This document shows, in pieces, positions 41,061 to 50,114 of a stretch of 64,000 bases of DNA. The stretch spans positions 1 to 64,000 of the forward strand of contig JAAHFP010000029.1 of assembly GCA_010672925.1 (NCBI GenBank), in the 5' to 3' direction. The notes under the pieces were generated by a model. It was not told the DNA's origin. It saw only the letters and a program-made list of their open reading frames with translations, and did no database searches. The DNA comes from Symploca sp. SIO1C2 (GTDB lineage Bacteria > Cyanobacteriota > Cyanobacteriia > Cyanobacteriales > Coleofasciculaceae). Both the position numbers and the translations under genes were made by a program. Every line of letters starts with the position of its first letter. Position 1 is the first letter of the stretch.

Positions 41061-44000
41061 CTACCAGGGACTGCCAATAAGAGTAAAACCACTCCAGTAG
41101 TAGGGATGGGATAAATCTAAATCCTTACCTTCCAGCTGCTTGAGCAAGTCTGGTGGCAGTGGGAAACTACCGCTGGAGGTTTGCAATTGCCCATCTACTA
41201 CCTGTACTTCTCCCCTGATCATTGCTAGTTGAGCTTTTTGTAGGGCTTCGGCTTTGGTTTTACTATCTGACAATTGAGTGTAAAATGCAGTCATTAACCC
41301 CAAAGTGCCGTTATCCTCGACTTTCCACAAACTTGCCAGGGCTGTTTTGACACCGGTGCGGAAGGCTAAGCCTGCAAAACCCATCTCTGCTTCTTCGTTA
41401 CCAATGGCTGTCCTACAAGCACTCAGCACTAATAATTCCACTTGGGGTTGGTCGTATAATTTTAACTCCCGCATACTGTCTAATTTGAGTTTTCTGTCCC
41501 AAAGTTGAATATAGGCATCTTTGGTAGAGGAAAAGTCGGCATGGGTAGCGAGGTGAATCAGGCGATAGGTATTTTCTTGGTGCTGGGTTTGGAGGTTATT
41601 GAAGGTAGACGACTTGTTGAGAAAGGCACTTCCCTGCCAAAGTTGTTTGGTAATTGCTTCTATTTCTACAGGAACCGCTGGTAAAGGGTCAAATCCAAAC
41701 TTTTGGAAATCTGAGATTCCCATAGCTAACACCGGGAAATCTTGCAGGCTTTCGTAACTGGCATTGGTAAGGGTGACGCTGGGAATCAGAGCAATTTGAT
41801 ATTTTTCCCCTAGAAATTGCTTACCGTCGTACAAGGCAGCAAAAGGTAGCGATCGCATCTTATCATTAACGGAAAACATCAAGGTGTCAATACCTGCGGC
41901 TTGTAAGTCTGGTTCAATAGAAGTAATCAGCATTTGGTACAATTCTTGGGCTGCTGACCATTTTTTCTCTTTGAGGTTGTTGACTTCACGTCTAAAATCC
42001 GGAATAAGACTGCGGAATCGGGAGAATTCTTCAATGGCAATCGATTTAACTACAGGCTTACCATCGGGAGTAAGGAGAATGACGGCAAGGCTACTCTCAA
42101 AGCTTATACCTTCACCTTCGATAACTATATCAGGATGAGCGATCGCGTAAATAACTGCCGGTTTTTGTCCGGTTTCCGTGGCAATGGTATCGAGCATCTT
42201 TTTGATATCGGTGATACTAAGAATGCGATCGCTGGCCTTGCCAAACTTTCTGGTAAACTCAACGGTAAGGGACTCATCCAGCAATTCGACGGTTTCTTCC
42301 AACTGTTGTTGATCTATCTGATTGATGTAGTTGGAGAGTACATCAGCAGTGATAATTCTACCCTTGGGTGCTACTAGATTAGTACTGCCATCTTGATTAG
42401 TTTGGGAGCGAGTATCAATTACCTCAGTCTGGATATTGCCCTCTTTGCTAATAACAATAACATCTCCTCCGATACCTGTCATTGTACTGGTATTAATGTT
42501 TTTAGTCGCGATCGCTAATAAAGCTTGTAGATAAACTTCCCCAGCATTGCCTTCATTAGCAGAAGCATCGAAATTTCCCGTTTCCACCTTGCCAGACTCG
42601 CTGATATTGAGAATATTACCCCCATCTCCTTTCTGGGGAGCAAAGGTATCTTGATCCCCTGTCTGGATATCCCCTTGCGCCTCAAAATTAATGTCTCCTC
42701 CATTACCACTAAAAAGAGTGCTGGCGACAATCGACCAATTAATGGAAGATAGATCTACATTGCTCCCTGTACCGGCAATGGCGTTATCGAGGAAATCTTG
42801 AAGGGAAATATTTTGGGGAGTAGCAGGTGCTGTAGTATCAGGTGGAGTTGGTGGCGATGTAGCAGGTGCTGTAGTATCAGGTGGAGTTGGTGGTAAGGGA
42901 GCAGGAGTTGTCGTATCAGCAATAGTATCAGGTTGAGCTGGTGGTAATGTAGGGGGGTTAGCCGGAGGAGTAGGTTCTGGAACCTGGGGTTGGGGTGGAG
43001 TTAAACCCTCAATAATAATACTTCCAGTTAAAGACCAACCCTTTTCTTGAGCGACGAAGAATGCAGGAAACTGATGGAAGAATTCTTCTGTAATGGTGGT
43101 TGAACCATCGTCATCAAATTCTACCCCCTCACAAAGGTCGTTGCAGTGGGTTCGGAAGTAATATTGCAGATAACCAGCTAAATTACCAGGATTAATCTTA
43201 ATCTTGTTATCGGCAATAAAGGTAATATTTCCAGCATTCCCCTCTGCCACTCCAGAAATTATCTCTTTGGTGAAGATGTCTTTAGGAGCAATCAAGGTAA
43301 TATTACCACCATTGCCAACTTGTTCGAGGGGAAAACTGGAAAGAACAGCACCGTTGAAGGTAATGCTTCCTTCACGACTCAAGATATTTATATTCCCACC
43401 ATTGCCCCTGCTGGTGCCAGATTGAATAGTCGTTATAATGATATCGTCGTTAGCCGTTATCGAAATTGCTCCACCATCAGCTTTGGCATCGTCTCTGACT
43501 CTGGTGTAGATGTCATCAAGAGCCGTAATCTTTCCTCCTGCATCTAGAATAATAGACCCAGAACTTGGAGTTGTTGAAGAAGACCGTCGTTGAGTGCTTA
43601 ATGTCCCTGTAGTTATGTCTTCAGTTGTGGAAATATTAATATTGCCTACGGTATACCTTCCTGAAGCACTAATCCTAAAACCCTGACTGTCGAAATTGGT
43701 ACTATTACTCTTAAAGTAACCGCCTCCAGTACTGATATCAGCATTAATATCAATATTCCCCCCTGCCATCAACCAGAGATTGAGGGAATCGATACCGTGG
43801 AAGTAAGCGTAGATGGGTTGATTAATAACAATATCGTTATCAGCCTCTAGGGTGAGACTGTTATCTGCTCCCCTGTTAGAGTAATCAATAGCGGCATTAA
43901 CGATGATATTTCCTGCTTGATTACCCCCATCGCTAGTAGTTAGGGTAACAGAACTACCGTCATTAAGAGCCTTGAGGATTAAATTAACAGGAATTTGGGC

Positions 44001-45341
44001 ATTATTTCCAGTGGCAGCAAAGGGATTAACTGGATTTATATTAACCGGTGCACTTCCTGTTGGTACAATCTCAATATTATAAGGGTCGATTAACCATGCT
44101 CCTGTTCCGACATCGGGAGTTTTGGTAATTTCCAACTCCCGCAAACCACTAGTTTCCACAAAACCCCCATCTCCATCATCCCCTCCTCCCCTAGCACTGA
44201 GTTTGCCCAAGATCCGTGCTACTTCCTCGGCAAAAACGATGATTTTTCCTCCCTTTCCTACTTCCAGGGCATCGGCGTTAATAGTAGAATCCGGGCTTAT
44301 ATAAGTAGAATTGGCATTAAAAAAAGGACCTTTACCTTGCTGATCACCTCCAATACGGATATTGCCACCACCATAAATACCGGAAGCATCAATAGTTGCA
44401 CCGACAAGTCCAATTTGGTTGCCAAGAATATTGATATTTCCCCCTAGGGATGAAGAGACATCCAGATTACCAGAGATAAGGGTTGTTCCTATCTGGTAAG
44501 GAATAGTGACTCCGGAATTATTCAACTGTAAGCTATGATCCGGATTAACGGTTATTCCTGTATCCGTACCCGCATTAGTCAATAAAGTGGGTAAATCTAA
44601 AGGAGTAATCGGGATAATTTCCCCATTAGTATCTCGTGGCACTTCAACTTCCAAACTAAGGAGATGTCCCGGTTGAGAAATTTTCACTAAACTAGTGCCG
44701 GGGACAGAAGCAAGGTTGATATTGCCTCCCGGAGCATTGATTGTACCATTATTGATCACAGTTCCCCCCAAAAGGGTAACATTGTGTTGGGGAGTAACCG
44801 TTAAATTGCCAGCATTGACAATCGCCCCCGGTAGGGAAGCATCGAAGGAAAATTGCCAGGGATTGCCGTTTAAATTGGTATAGTCATTGCTGCCAAAAGC
44901 GTTAAACCAATTATCTCCCAAACCAATGCCGGTAGCAGTAGTAGCAACAAAGTCGGCGGAGACATTTAAGCTGGCATTTCTACCAAAAATAATCCCAGCC
45001 GGATTCATCAGATAGAGGTTGGAGTTACCCCCAGTTACTTGTATTAAACCATCGATAATCGAAGCATGGCCACCGTTAACTCCAGCTAAGATATTTTGGA
45101 TTTGGGGATTGGAGAGGAAGTTGACAATTTGGTTGGTATCAACTCCGAATTGTCCAAAACGGTGAAAGAGGTTAGTACCATCGCTAGAAGATGTTCCACC
45201 AGAGATGTCAACTTGATTGCCGTTAGTATCAATAATAGTTCCCGTGCCATCTGCTGTCGGAATAATCGATTGTGCCGTCACCGGAGTAGGGAATAGAGTG
45301 ATGCCTAATCCGGTAAGAAAGTTGATATAGTTAAACTTCAT
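41061..45341 (-). CDS. Secreted FHA (haemagglutination) domain protein with C-terminal CHAT protease domain
   Basis: 1426 residues from the ATG at 45341, chosen because a signal peptide follows (FLTGLGITLFPTPVTAQS) and AGGGAAAA precedes it. The FHA/TPS domain covers about 25-350 (GTSSSDGTNLFHRFGQFGVD..., GLIQVTGGNSNLYLMNPAGIIFG). A beta-helix of DGGGNI-type repeats runs to about 700. Next is a Pro/Thr region with PPTPPDTTAPAT repeats, then more beta-helix, then a CHAT domain with catalytic HLATHADFSS (His1267) and LVLSACRTAIG (Cys1309). CHAT domains are caspase-like proteases. It probably crosses the outer membrane by two-partner secretion. It is last in an operon with a TPR protein and a kinase; gap to the TPR gene is 73 bp. 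Confidence 0.9.
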   Translation of the reverse strand: MKFNYINFLTGLGITLFPTPVTAQSIIPTADGTGTIIDTNGNQVDISGGTSSSDGTNLFHRFGQFGVDTNQIVNFLSNPQIQNILAGVNGGHASIIDGLIQVTGGNSNLYLMNPAGIIFGRNASLNVSADFVATTATGIGLGDNWFNAFGSNDYTNLNGNPWQFSFDASLPGAIVNAGNLTVTPQHNVTLLGGTVINNGTINAPGGNINLASVPGTSLVKISQPGHLLSLEVEVPRDTNGEIIPITPLDLPTLLTNAGTDTGITVNPDHSLQLNNSGVTIPYQIGTTLISGNLDVSSSLGGNINILGNQIGLVGATIDASGIYGGGNIRIGGDQQGKGPFFNANSTYISPDSTINADALEVGKGGKIIVFAEEVARILGKLSARGGGDDGDGGFVETSGLRELEITKTPDVGTGAWLIDPYNIEIVPTGSAPVNINPVNPFAATGNNAQIPVNLILKALNDGSSVTLTTSDGGNQAGNIIVNAAIDYSNRGADNSLTLEADNDIVINQPIYAYFHGIDSLNLWLMAGGNIDINADISTGGGYFKSNSTNFDSQGFRISASGRYTVGNINISTTEDITTGTLSTQRRSSSTTPSSGSIILDAGGKITALDDIYTRVRDDAKADGGAISITANDDIIITTIQSGTSRGNGGNINILSREGSITFNGAVLSSFPLEQVGNGGNITLIAPKDIFTKEIISGVAEGNAGNITFIADNKIKINPGNLAGYLQYYFRTHCNDLCEGVEFDDDGSTTITEEFFHQFPAFFVAQEKGWSLTGSIIIEGLTPPQPQVPEPTPPANPPTLPPAQPDTIADTTTPAPLPPTPPDTTAPATSPPTPPDTTAPATPQNISLQDFLDNAIAGTGSNVDLSSINWSIVASTLFSGNGGDINFEAQGDIQTGDQDTFAPQKGDGGNILNISESGKVETGNFDASANEGNAGEVYLQALLAIATKNINTSTMTGIGGDVIVISKEGNIQTEVIDTRSQTNQDGSTNLVAPKGRIITADVLSNYINQIDQQQLEETVELLDESLTVEFTRKFGKASDRILSITDIKKMLDTIATETGQKPAVIYAIAHPDIVIEGEGISFESSLAVILLTPDGKPVVKSIAIEEFSRFRSLIPDFRREVNNLKEKKWSAAQELYQMLITSIEPDLQAAGIDTLMFSVNDKMRSLPFAALYDGKQFLGEKYQIALIPSVTLTNASYESLQDFPVLAMGISDFQKFGFDPLPAVPVEIEAITKQLWQGSAFLNKSSTFNNLQTQHQENTYRLIHLATHADFSSTKDAYIQLWDRKLKLDSMRELKLYDQPQVELLVLSACRTAIGNEEAEMGFAGLAFRTGVKTALASLWKVEDNGTLGLMTAFYTQLSDSKTKAEALQKAQLAMIRGEVQVVDGQLQTSSGSFPLPPDLLKQLEGKDLDLSHPYYWSGFTLIGSPW

Positions 45342-45366
45342 AGATTTTTTCCCTGGTAAAATTGTT

Positions 45367-45418
45367 GTAGAGACGCGCCTGCCGAAGGATGCCCGTAGGG
45401 CTGTTGGCACGTCTCTAC
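45367..45418. repeat. GTAGAGACG-ended palindromic repeat at a gene end
   Basis: Ends GTAGAGACG and CGTCTCTAC are the same as those of the 28-bp palindromes at 50060, 51326 and 52162, but with a longer interior. The right end supplies the TAG stop codon of the TPR gene upstream in the operon. Confidence 0.7.
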
Positions 45419-46353
45419 AATCCGGACTGAATTTGCTCAATCTGCCTTTGTATTTCCCTTACCTTTTGAGAATTTCCCAAAGTTTGATAGCTAGCTTCGG
45501 CTTGCTCTAACCAGTCAATTGCTTTGTCAGGTTGTTGTAAAATGCGATAAACTCCTCCTAGCTTTTCCTGTAGTTGAGCGATAGTAGCAGTATCTTCAGT
45601 AAGAGCGATCGCTTTGAGGTAATTTTCCGCAGCTAGGGGAGGAAAGCGAATATACTGGTAGAGTTCCCCCAACTGTTGATAGGCTGCGGGTATCTGATTA
45701 TTCTCTTCCACTAAGGATTCCAACAGAGCGATCGCTTCGGCAAACAAACCATTTTGTTGATAAAATTCCCCTAAGGCTAAAACTTGCTCTGCCCCAGTTA
45801 GACTTTGAGTAAGCTTACTAGCAGCAGCTTGGATTTCCTCTTGCTCTTCTGCTGAGAGTATCTCAAATCCTCCACCCTCCAACTCTTCTTCCAGGGAGGA
45901 TGCCCCAGTATCAGTATTAACGATAACAGTATAGTCAACATCAGATTCTAGGGGTTCTCCCCCATATCTCACTTCTGTTACATCCTTAACTTCCGTTTCC
46001 CAGAGTAACTCTCCATCCTCTCGCTTCACCCGCACTCGATAGGAGGTAGCACCATCGACAGCATACCAGCGCAGCAGGGGTTGATTGTCCAGGAGATAAG
46101 TACTGCGGGGACTAAGAATATAGGGAATATTAGCAATAGTAAAAGTTTCATCACTGCGTGTTCCCCTGCCACAAATACAACCATCTGGTGATGGGATGCA
46201 TCCTTTCTTGCATCTAACCTTAGCAATCTGCACACAATCACCTAAAGAGATGCCAGTAATTGCTCTTGCTTCAGTTGCCATCACTGTAGGAGGTGTTGGG
46301 TTGATCAGGGATACAAGTGGGACAATTAAAGGTAAACTTGCTCTAATTTTCAT
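45415..46353 (-). CDS. Exported TPR protein with Cys-rich N-terminal region
   Basis: 312 residues. A signal peptide (LPLIVPLVSLINPTPPTVMATEA) precedes a Cys-rich stretch (CVQIAKVRCKKGCIPSPDGCICG, five Cys). A beta-sandwich-like segment (LRWYAVDGATSYRVRVKREDGELLWETEV, fibronectin-like) follows, then TPR repeats from about residue 195. The partner genes are a Ser/Thr kinase (4-bp overlap, ATGA) and the secreted FHA-CHAT protein. It could be a periplasmic adaptor between them. Confidence 0.75.
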   Translation of the reverse strand: MKIRASLPLIVPLVSLINPTPPTVMATEARAITGISLGDCVQIAKVRCKKGCIPSPDGCICGRGTRSDETFTIANIPYILSPRSTYLLDNQPLLRWYAVDGATSYRVRVKREDGELLWETEVKDVTEVRYGGEPLESDVDYTVIVNTDTGASSLEEELEGGGFEILSAEEQEEIQAAASKLTQSLTGAEQVLALGEFYQQNGLFAEAIALLESLVEENNQIPAAYQQLGELYQYIRFPPLAAENYLKAIALTEDTATIAQLQEKLGGVYRILQQPDKAIDWLEQAEASYQTLGNSQKVREIQRQIEQIQSGL

Positions 46354-48065
46354 GCTTCTTCTCCTTTAGAGTTTAAATATCTGTAAATTTCTTGTCTCCA
46401 TTGTTCAATTTCAGGTTTTTGATAATTGTTGGGAAGCTCTTTACATGGAATCCAAGTTTTCTTAATCTCTAGCTGGGGCGCATCAGTTTCTTTGAGAACT
46501 TTGGCTAACAAGCAGTAGGCATCTGGTGTCGGTTTGGGATTTTGCAAGGCGATGGCATATTCTAGAGATTTTTGAGCTTCTTCATATCTGCCTTCTTCTA
46601 AGGCAAGCCAACCTCGATTTTTCTCCAAGTCTGCTTTTACCTCCGGTATTATTTGACTCCAGTATTCTCCATATTCGGAATAATTACGTGCCAGGGCAAT
46701 AAGTTCAAATCCTTCTTCGAGATGGCTTGCTACTTGAGAAAACTGTGGTTCAAAGTGTAGAATCTTTAACCTGCTTAAATTATTCAGAGCCTGAATTAAC
46801 ACAATAATATTGTCATTGTTTGGGTCTTTATCTTGCTGGCGAGTACGAGCAGATGCGATCGCTTGTCTGTATCTGTTGGCTGCACAATGAAAATTTTTCT
46901 CTTCATCACAAATTAAACCTAAAGTATGAGCAGCTAAAAGATTATTGCGATTTAGGTTTAAAGCGATGAGAAAATAAATCTTAGCTTGCCCTAAATTTCC
47001 CTGGTCATAGCTCGTTGAACCTTGTGAAGTAAAATTAATGTCTAGTAATCGTTGCAATACATTTTTATTCAAAAAAGGCAAAAAAGCAACAAAAATGATG
47101 ATACCGACAAAATAGGGCAGCAACCTTAGGGATTTTTCTAGCTTGGATTGTTGCTTAGTCAATTTTGCCAATCGTTTCAGTATCTTCCTGGTATCCTGAG
47201 GACGTTGGTGATAATCAAAGTGCATGAGTTGATCAATCAAAGCAACCAAAGATTTGTCTAGCTTTGTACGGATACTTTTGTGCCAAAAAAAGCGGTCGTT
47301 TTTGTTATTCATCGCCAACTCCCAAGGATGTCTCCCCGTTAACAGATAAACAAAAGTCCTCCCCAAAGCAAAAAAATCCGATTGAGGTACAGCCTTACCA
47401 GTGATTGCCATTTGCTCTGGTGCAGCATACGCCAAAGAACCAATCTGAGTTTCTGCCAAACCTTCGATCCCGGCAACTCCAAAATCAATTAAGGTAATTT
47501 TGCCATTAGGTTGGCGGATTAAGTTGGCAGGTTTGATATCCCGATGTAAAAAATTATGTGCGTGCAGGAAATTTAAAGTTTTGACAATTTGCTTTAACCA
47601 AGCCAAAGCTTCTTCTTGGGCTATAGCACCCTGTTGCCGTACCCAAGTTTCTAAATTATCTCCCTCAATTTTTTCCATAACCAAGCCATATAGCTTTTGT
47701 TTTTTGTGTCTGACATCTATGGGAAAATATCCTTCAGAGTCTAGATTGGGGATTCCTAGTTCTTGATTGTGATGATACTTTTTCGACTTATTGAGAATCA
47801 ATAGAATATGAGCTTCTTGTTGGAAGCGCTTAACCAAATCTTGATTATCGGTGTCTTTCAAAACTTTTAAAACCTTGGGCATACCCCAATCATCCCAATC
47901 TTCGACCTCAAAAACTTCTGTAGGATGATTAGGATTAGGTTCTCGTAATGGCTTAACAATGCGGTATCGATTGTGGATCAATAAAGGTGTGCCGCAAGTT
48001 TGACAGGATTGAACTTCGTCGGAGTTTTGGCGATGTGGGCATTTGGGGTTAATACAGTAGCTCAT
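46350..48065 (-). CDS. Serine/threonine protein kinase with zinc-ribbon N-terminus, membrane helix and TPR tail
   Basis: 571 residues. Cys4, Cys9, Cys21 and Cys24 (CINPKC...CQTC) form a likely zinc ribbon. The kinase domain covers about 33-300: HRDIKPAN (catalytic Asp176), DFG (194-196) and SLAYAAPEQMA. The kinase Gly-loop is weak (VKPLREPNPNHPTEVFEVED), as often in this cyanobacterial group. One membrane helix (about 322-340, YFVGIIIFVAFLPFL) is followed by TPR-like repeats outside. It is first in the operon with the TPR and FHA-CHAT genes. Membrane topology suggests it senses envelope signals or controls export of the CHAT protein, which is inference. Confidence 0.88.
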   Translation of the reverse strand: MSYCINPKCPHRQNSDEVQSCQTCGTPLLIHNRYRIVKPLREPNPNHPTEVFEVEDWDDWGMPKVLKVLKDTDNQDLVKRFQQEAHILLILNKSKKYHHNQELGIPNLDSEGYFPIDVRHKKQKLYGLVMEKIEGDNLETWVRQQGAIAQEEALAWLKQIVKTLNFLHAHNFLHRDIKPANLIRQPNGKITLIDFGVAGIEGLAETQIGSLAYAAPEQMAITGKAVPQSDFFALGRTFVYLLTGRHPWELAMNNKNDRFFWHKSIRTKLDKSLVALIDQLMHFDYHQRPQDTRKILKRLAKLTKQQSKLEKSLRLLPYFVGIIIFVAFLPFLNKNVLQRLLDINFTSQGSTSYDQGNLGQAKIYFLIALNLNRNNLLAAHTLGLICDEEKNFHCAANRYRQAIASARTRQQDKDPNNDNIIVLIQALNNLSRLKILHFEPQFSQVASHLEEGFELIALARNYSEYGEYWSQIIPEVKADLEKNRGWLALEEGRYEEAQKSLEYAIALQNPKPTPDAYCLLAKVLKETDAPQLEIKKTWIPCKELPNNYQKPEIEQWRQEIYRYLNSKGEEA

Positions 48066-48407
48066 GATGAGTAATAAGCAGTAGTAGGACTTCAGTCCAA
48101 AAAGAAGTCAGCAAACGTGTCATATCAAAGGATTAGGTCATGGCTTTTCATTTTTAGTTTCAGCAAGAGTAAGAAGTAATAAGTAATAAGTAATGAGGGA
48201 TTACCTATCAAAATCTCTAAGTAAATGTCCAAAAACCTAACACTTACTGGCAGGATGCCAGTTCCACTTACCTACTGGCAGGATGCCAGTTCCACTTACT
48301 TACTGGCAGGATGCCAGTTCCACTTACTTACTGGCAGGATGCCAGTTCCACTTACTTACTGGCAGGATGCCAGTTCCACTTACCTACTGGCAGGATGCCA
48401 GTTCCAC
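48066..48407. repeat. Intergenic region with repeats
   Basis: Contains GTAATAAGCAGTAGTAGGAC (repeat shared with 15577), an AATAAGT heptamer array (about 48173-48195) and six 28-bp tandem units (next entry). No gene is supported. A short open frame runs through the tandem units only because of their regular length. Confidence 0.7.
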
Positions 48408-48410
48408 TTA
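48243..48410. repeat. Six tandem copies of a 28-bp unit
   Basis: Six near-perfect units of 28 bp, each holding the inverted repeat CTGGCAGGATGCCAG followed by TTCCACTTA. There are no spacers, so this is not a CRISPR array. The right end overlaps the last codons of the NB-ARC gene and supplies its stop. Confidence 0.9.
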
Positions 48411-49970
48411 TCTGATATTTGTTAGTAAAGTCTCTAAATTTTGTACACAATAGTCTAAACTAGAACCTGATGCTGGTTGGAGCTTCGCGATCGCCTTTTG
48501 CAAATTCTCCTTGTTTTGGGGGTTTTTCTGCAAATTAACTGCTAGTTTACCGGTGAGTTGGGGTAACAAGGAATTCACAGTATTATCCAAGCAATCACTA
48601 ACAGGATAGTAACTCAGTATAGGGTCAATCATTGGACTTGCCATCGGAGAGATTAATTGGCGAATAGCTTCTAAAATTTCTTTAATGAGCTGATTCACAA
48701 AATATCGTCGGCTCATTCTGGATAAGCGGAATCCACCTTGAGATTTTTCCAGCAATGAGCGGCGATTCAAGGAACTAAGAGTTGGCAGAAAACTATGCTC
48801 ATCCCATTGGGTTTTATGCCAAAATGTTTGTAATTGCTCTGTTGTGACTGATTGTTTCTGAATCGCTAGCCAATAAACCAAATGTTTTTCCGTTTCAGCA
48901 AATCGTTCAAATTGCTGCTCTAACAAACGAGTGAGATAGGTAGATTGGGATAAAGACCGAGACAAACTTATTTCCTGTTGGATAAATTCTGACACTTGGT
49001 TTTGATAAAGGTTGAGCAAATTAGAAGCAACCATTTTAACTGCCAAGGGATTGCCTTGGTGCAATTGAATCAACTCCTGCCATGCTCGATCTTTGTCGAT
49101 ACCTTTATCCTCTAAAATTTTCTCAGCCACCTCTGATGAACCCTTAAGTTCAAGAGATTTCACTTTGCGCCCTTCAATCCTTACCCACTCGGTGAGTTTT
49201 TCGGAACTAATAAGCAACAAACAGCTATGATGACGTTCTGTAGCGATTCTTTTGAGCAGAATACCATAGTCTTCAAACTTAGAGCTATAGTTACCTGCTA
49301 ATTGGCCTTGAGAGAAAATTTCCTCAAAATCGTCTAAAATAAGTAAACACCTAGTGCTTTTCAAACAACTCATCAATTGAGCTAGTTGTGTATTAAGATG
49401 ATTAACTGAGCGATCGCTAGAGGGCTCAAGAATACTCAACCAGTCAGCTAACAGTTCTGTAAGGAGAGGTTGATACTGTAGCGATCGCCAAATAACAAAC
49501 TCGAACTCTGACTCCACAGCTTGAACTAATTTAACCCCCAGCCAAGTTTTGCCCATGCCAGCCAAGCCAGTGATGGAAATCAGACGACAGCCAGAAGTGA
49601 GCCAATCTTGTAACTGTTGCAACTCCTTGCCTCGTCCATAAAAAGGCTCCACCTCTGGTGCAGCACCCCAGTCGCAATCTGAAGCCGGAGTTGTTGCTGC
49701 TACAGGAGCAAGCCGCTGCTGCTTTTGATACTCCGTGCTCAAGTACTGTTGTAACTGAGCCAGTTTTCCCGGTCCTCTGCCCCCAATACCGAATTTTTTA
49801 TACACCTCACCTAGGCGTTTACGGGCTGCTTGGGGTTTAATCTGCAAACGATGGGCAATCTCTTCAATGTTACCTCCCTGCTGCACAGCCTCAGACAGCA
49901 TTTCTAATTCTCTGTCCGATACTCCGTAACTTGATGCAATTTTTTGGAGAAATTCCTGGGGAATTAGCAT
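48408..49970 (-). CDS. NB-ARC ATPase with N-terminal LuxR-like HTH, apparently lacking its usual repeat domain
   Basis: 520 residues. The N-terminal HTH (SDRELEMLSEAVQQGGNIEEIAHRLQIKPQAARKRLGEVYKKFGI, about 18-62) is LuxR/vWA-MoxR-associated-like. NB-ARC: FYGRGKELQQLQDWL, GLAGMGKT (Walker A, 135-142, Lys141), CLLILDDFEE (Walker B) and HQGNPLAVKMVA. A winged-helix follows (LEKSQGGFRLSRMSRRYFVNQLI). In related cyanobacterial proteins a WD40 or pentapeptide sensor follows this point, but here the protein ends at QNLETLLTNIR in a tandem repeat, so the sensor may have been lost. It lies upstream of the kinase-CHAT operon on the same strand. Confidence 0.8.
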   Translation of the reverse strand: MLIPQEFLQKIASSYGVSDRELEMLSEAVQQGGNIEEIAHRLQIKPQAARKRLGEVYKKFGIGGRGPGKLAQLQQYLSTEYQKQQRLAPVAATTPASDCDWGAAPEVEPFYGRGKELQQLQDWLTSGCRLISITGLAGMGKTWLGVKLVQAVESEFEFVIWRSLQYQPLLTELLADWLSILEPSSDRSVNHLNTQLAQLMSCLKSTRCLLILDDFEEIFSQGQLAGNYSSKFEDYGILLKRIATERHHSCLLLISSEKLTEWVRIEGRKVKSLELKGSSEVAEKILEDKGIDKDRAWQELIQLHQGNPLAVKMVASNLLNLYQNQVSEFIQQEISLSRSLSQSTYLTRLLEQQFERFAETEKHLVYWLAIQKQSVTTEQLQTFWHKTQWDEHSFLPTLSSLNRRSLLEKSQGGFRLSRMSRRYFVNQLIKEILEAIRQLISPMASPMIDPILSYYPVSDCLDNTVNSLLPQLTGKLAVNLQKNPQNKENLQKAIAKLQPASGSSLDYCVQNLETLLTNIR

Positions 49971-49975
49971 TTAAC

Positions 49976-50021
49976 CTCACTTGACTGAGATAACTATTCT
50001 ATCTTATCTCATTTAAGTGAG
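49976..50021. promoter_or_regulatory. Long imperfect palindrome upstream of the NB-ARC gene
   Basis: CTCACTTGACTGAGATAA (49976-49993) and TTATCTCATTTAAGTGAG (50004-50021) are inverted copies that differ at about three of 18 positions. It lies 6-51 bp upstream of the start, suiting autoregulation through the protein's own HTH. The same CTCACTT half-site occurs in the 38.6-kb divergent region. Confidence 0.55.
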
Positions 50022-50046
50022 TTATTGTCTTACTCTCCTAGAACTC

Positions 50047-50087
50047 ATACCAAATCCCTGTAGAGACGTTGCATGCAACGTCTCTAC
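50047..50087. repeat. 28-bp palindrome repeat, copy 1
   Basis: ATACCAAATCCCT followed by a perfect 28-bp palindrome whose arm is GTAGAGACGTTGCA (50060-50087). The right MITE end is missing here. Confidence 0.8.
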
Positions 50088-50114
50088 AATGTGGGACTAA
50101 CGGGTTTATCGGCG

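Noticed and set aside
41305-45296. Several plus-strand open frames of 60-84 codons
   Set aside because: All are antisense to the FHA-CHAT gene and lack starts with ribosome binding sites.
45342-45440. Upstream extension of the FHA-CHAT gene
   Set aside because: It overlaps the preceding gene and the GTAGAGACG repeat; the ATG at 45341 begins a signal peptide.
48243-48410. Possible CRISPR array
   Set aside because: Units are directly adjacent with no variable spacers, and no cas genes are nearby.
48225-48425. Open frame across the 28-bp tandem units
   Set aside because: Its translation is only the repeat read in rotating phases; no ribosome binding site and no homologous feel. It overlaps the NB-ARC gene end.
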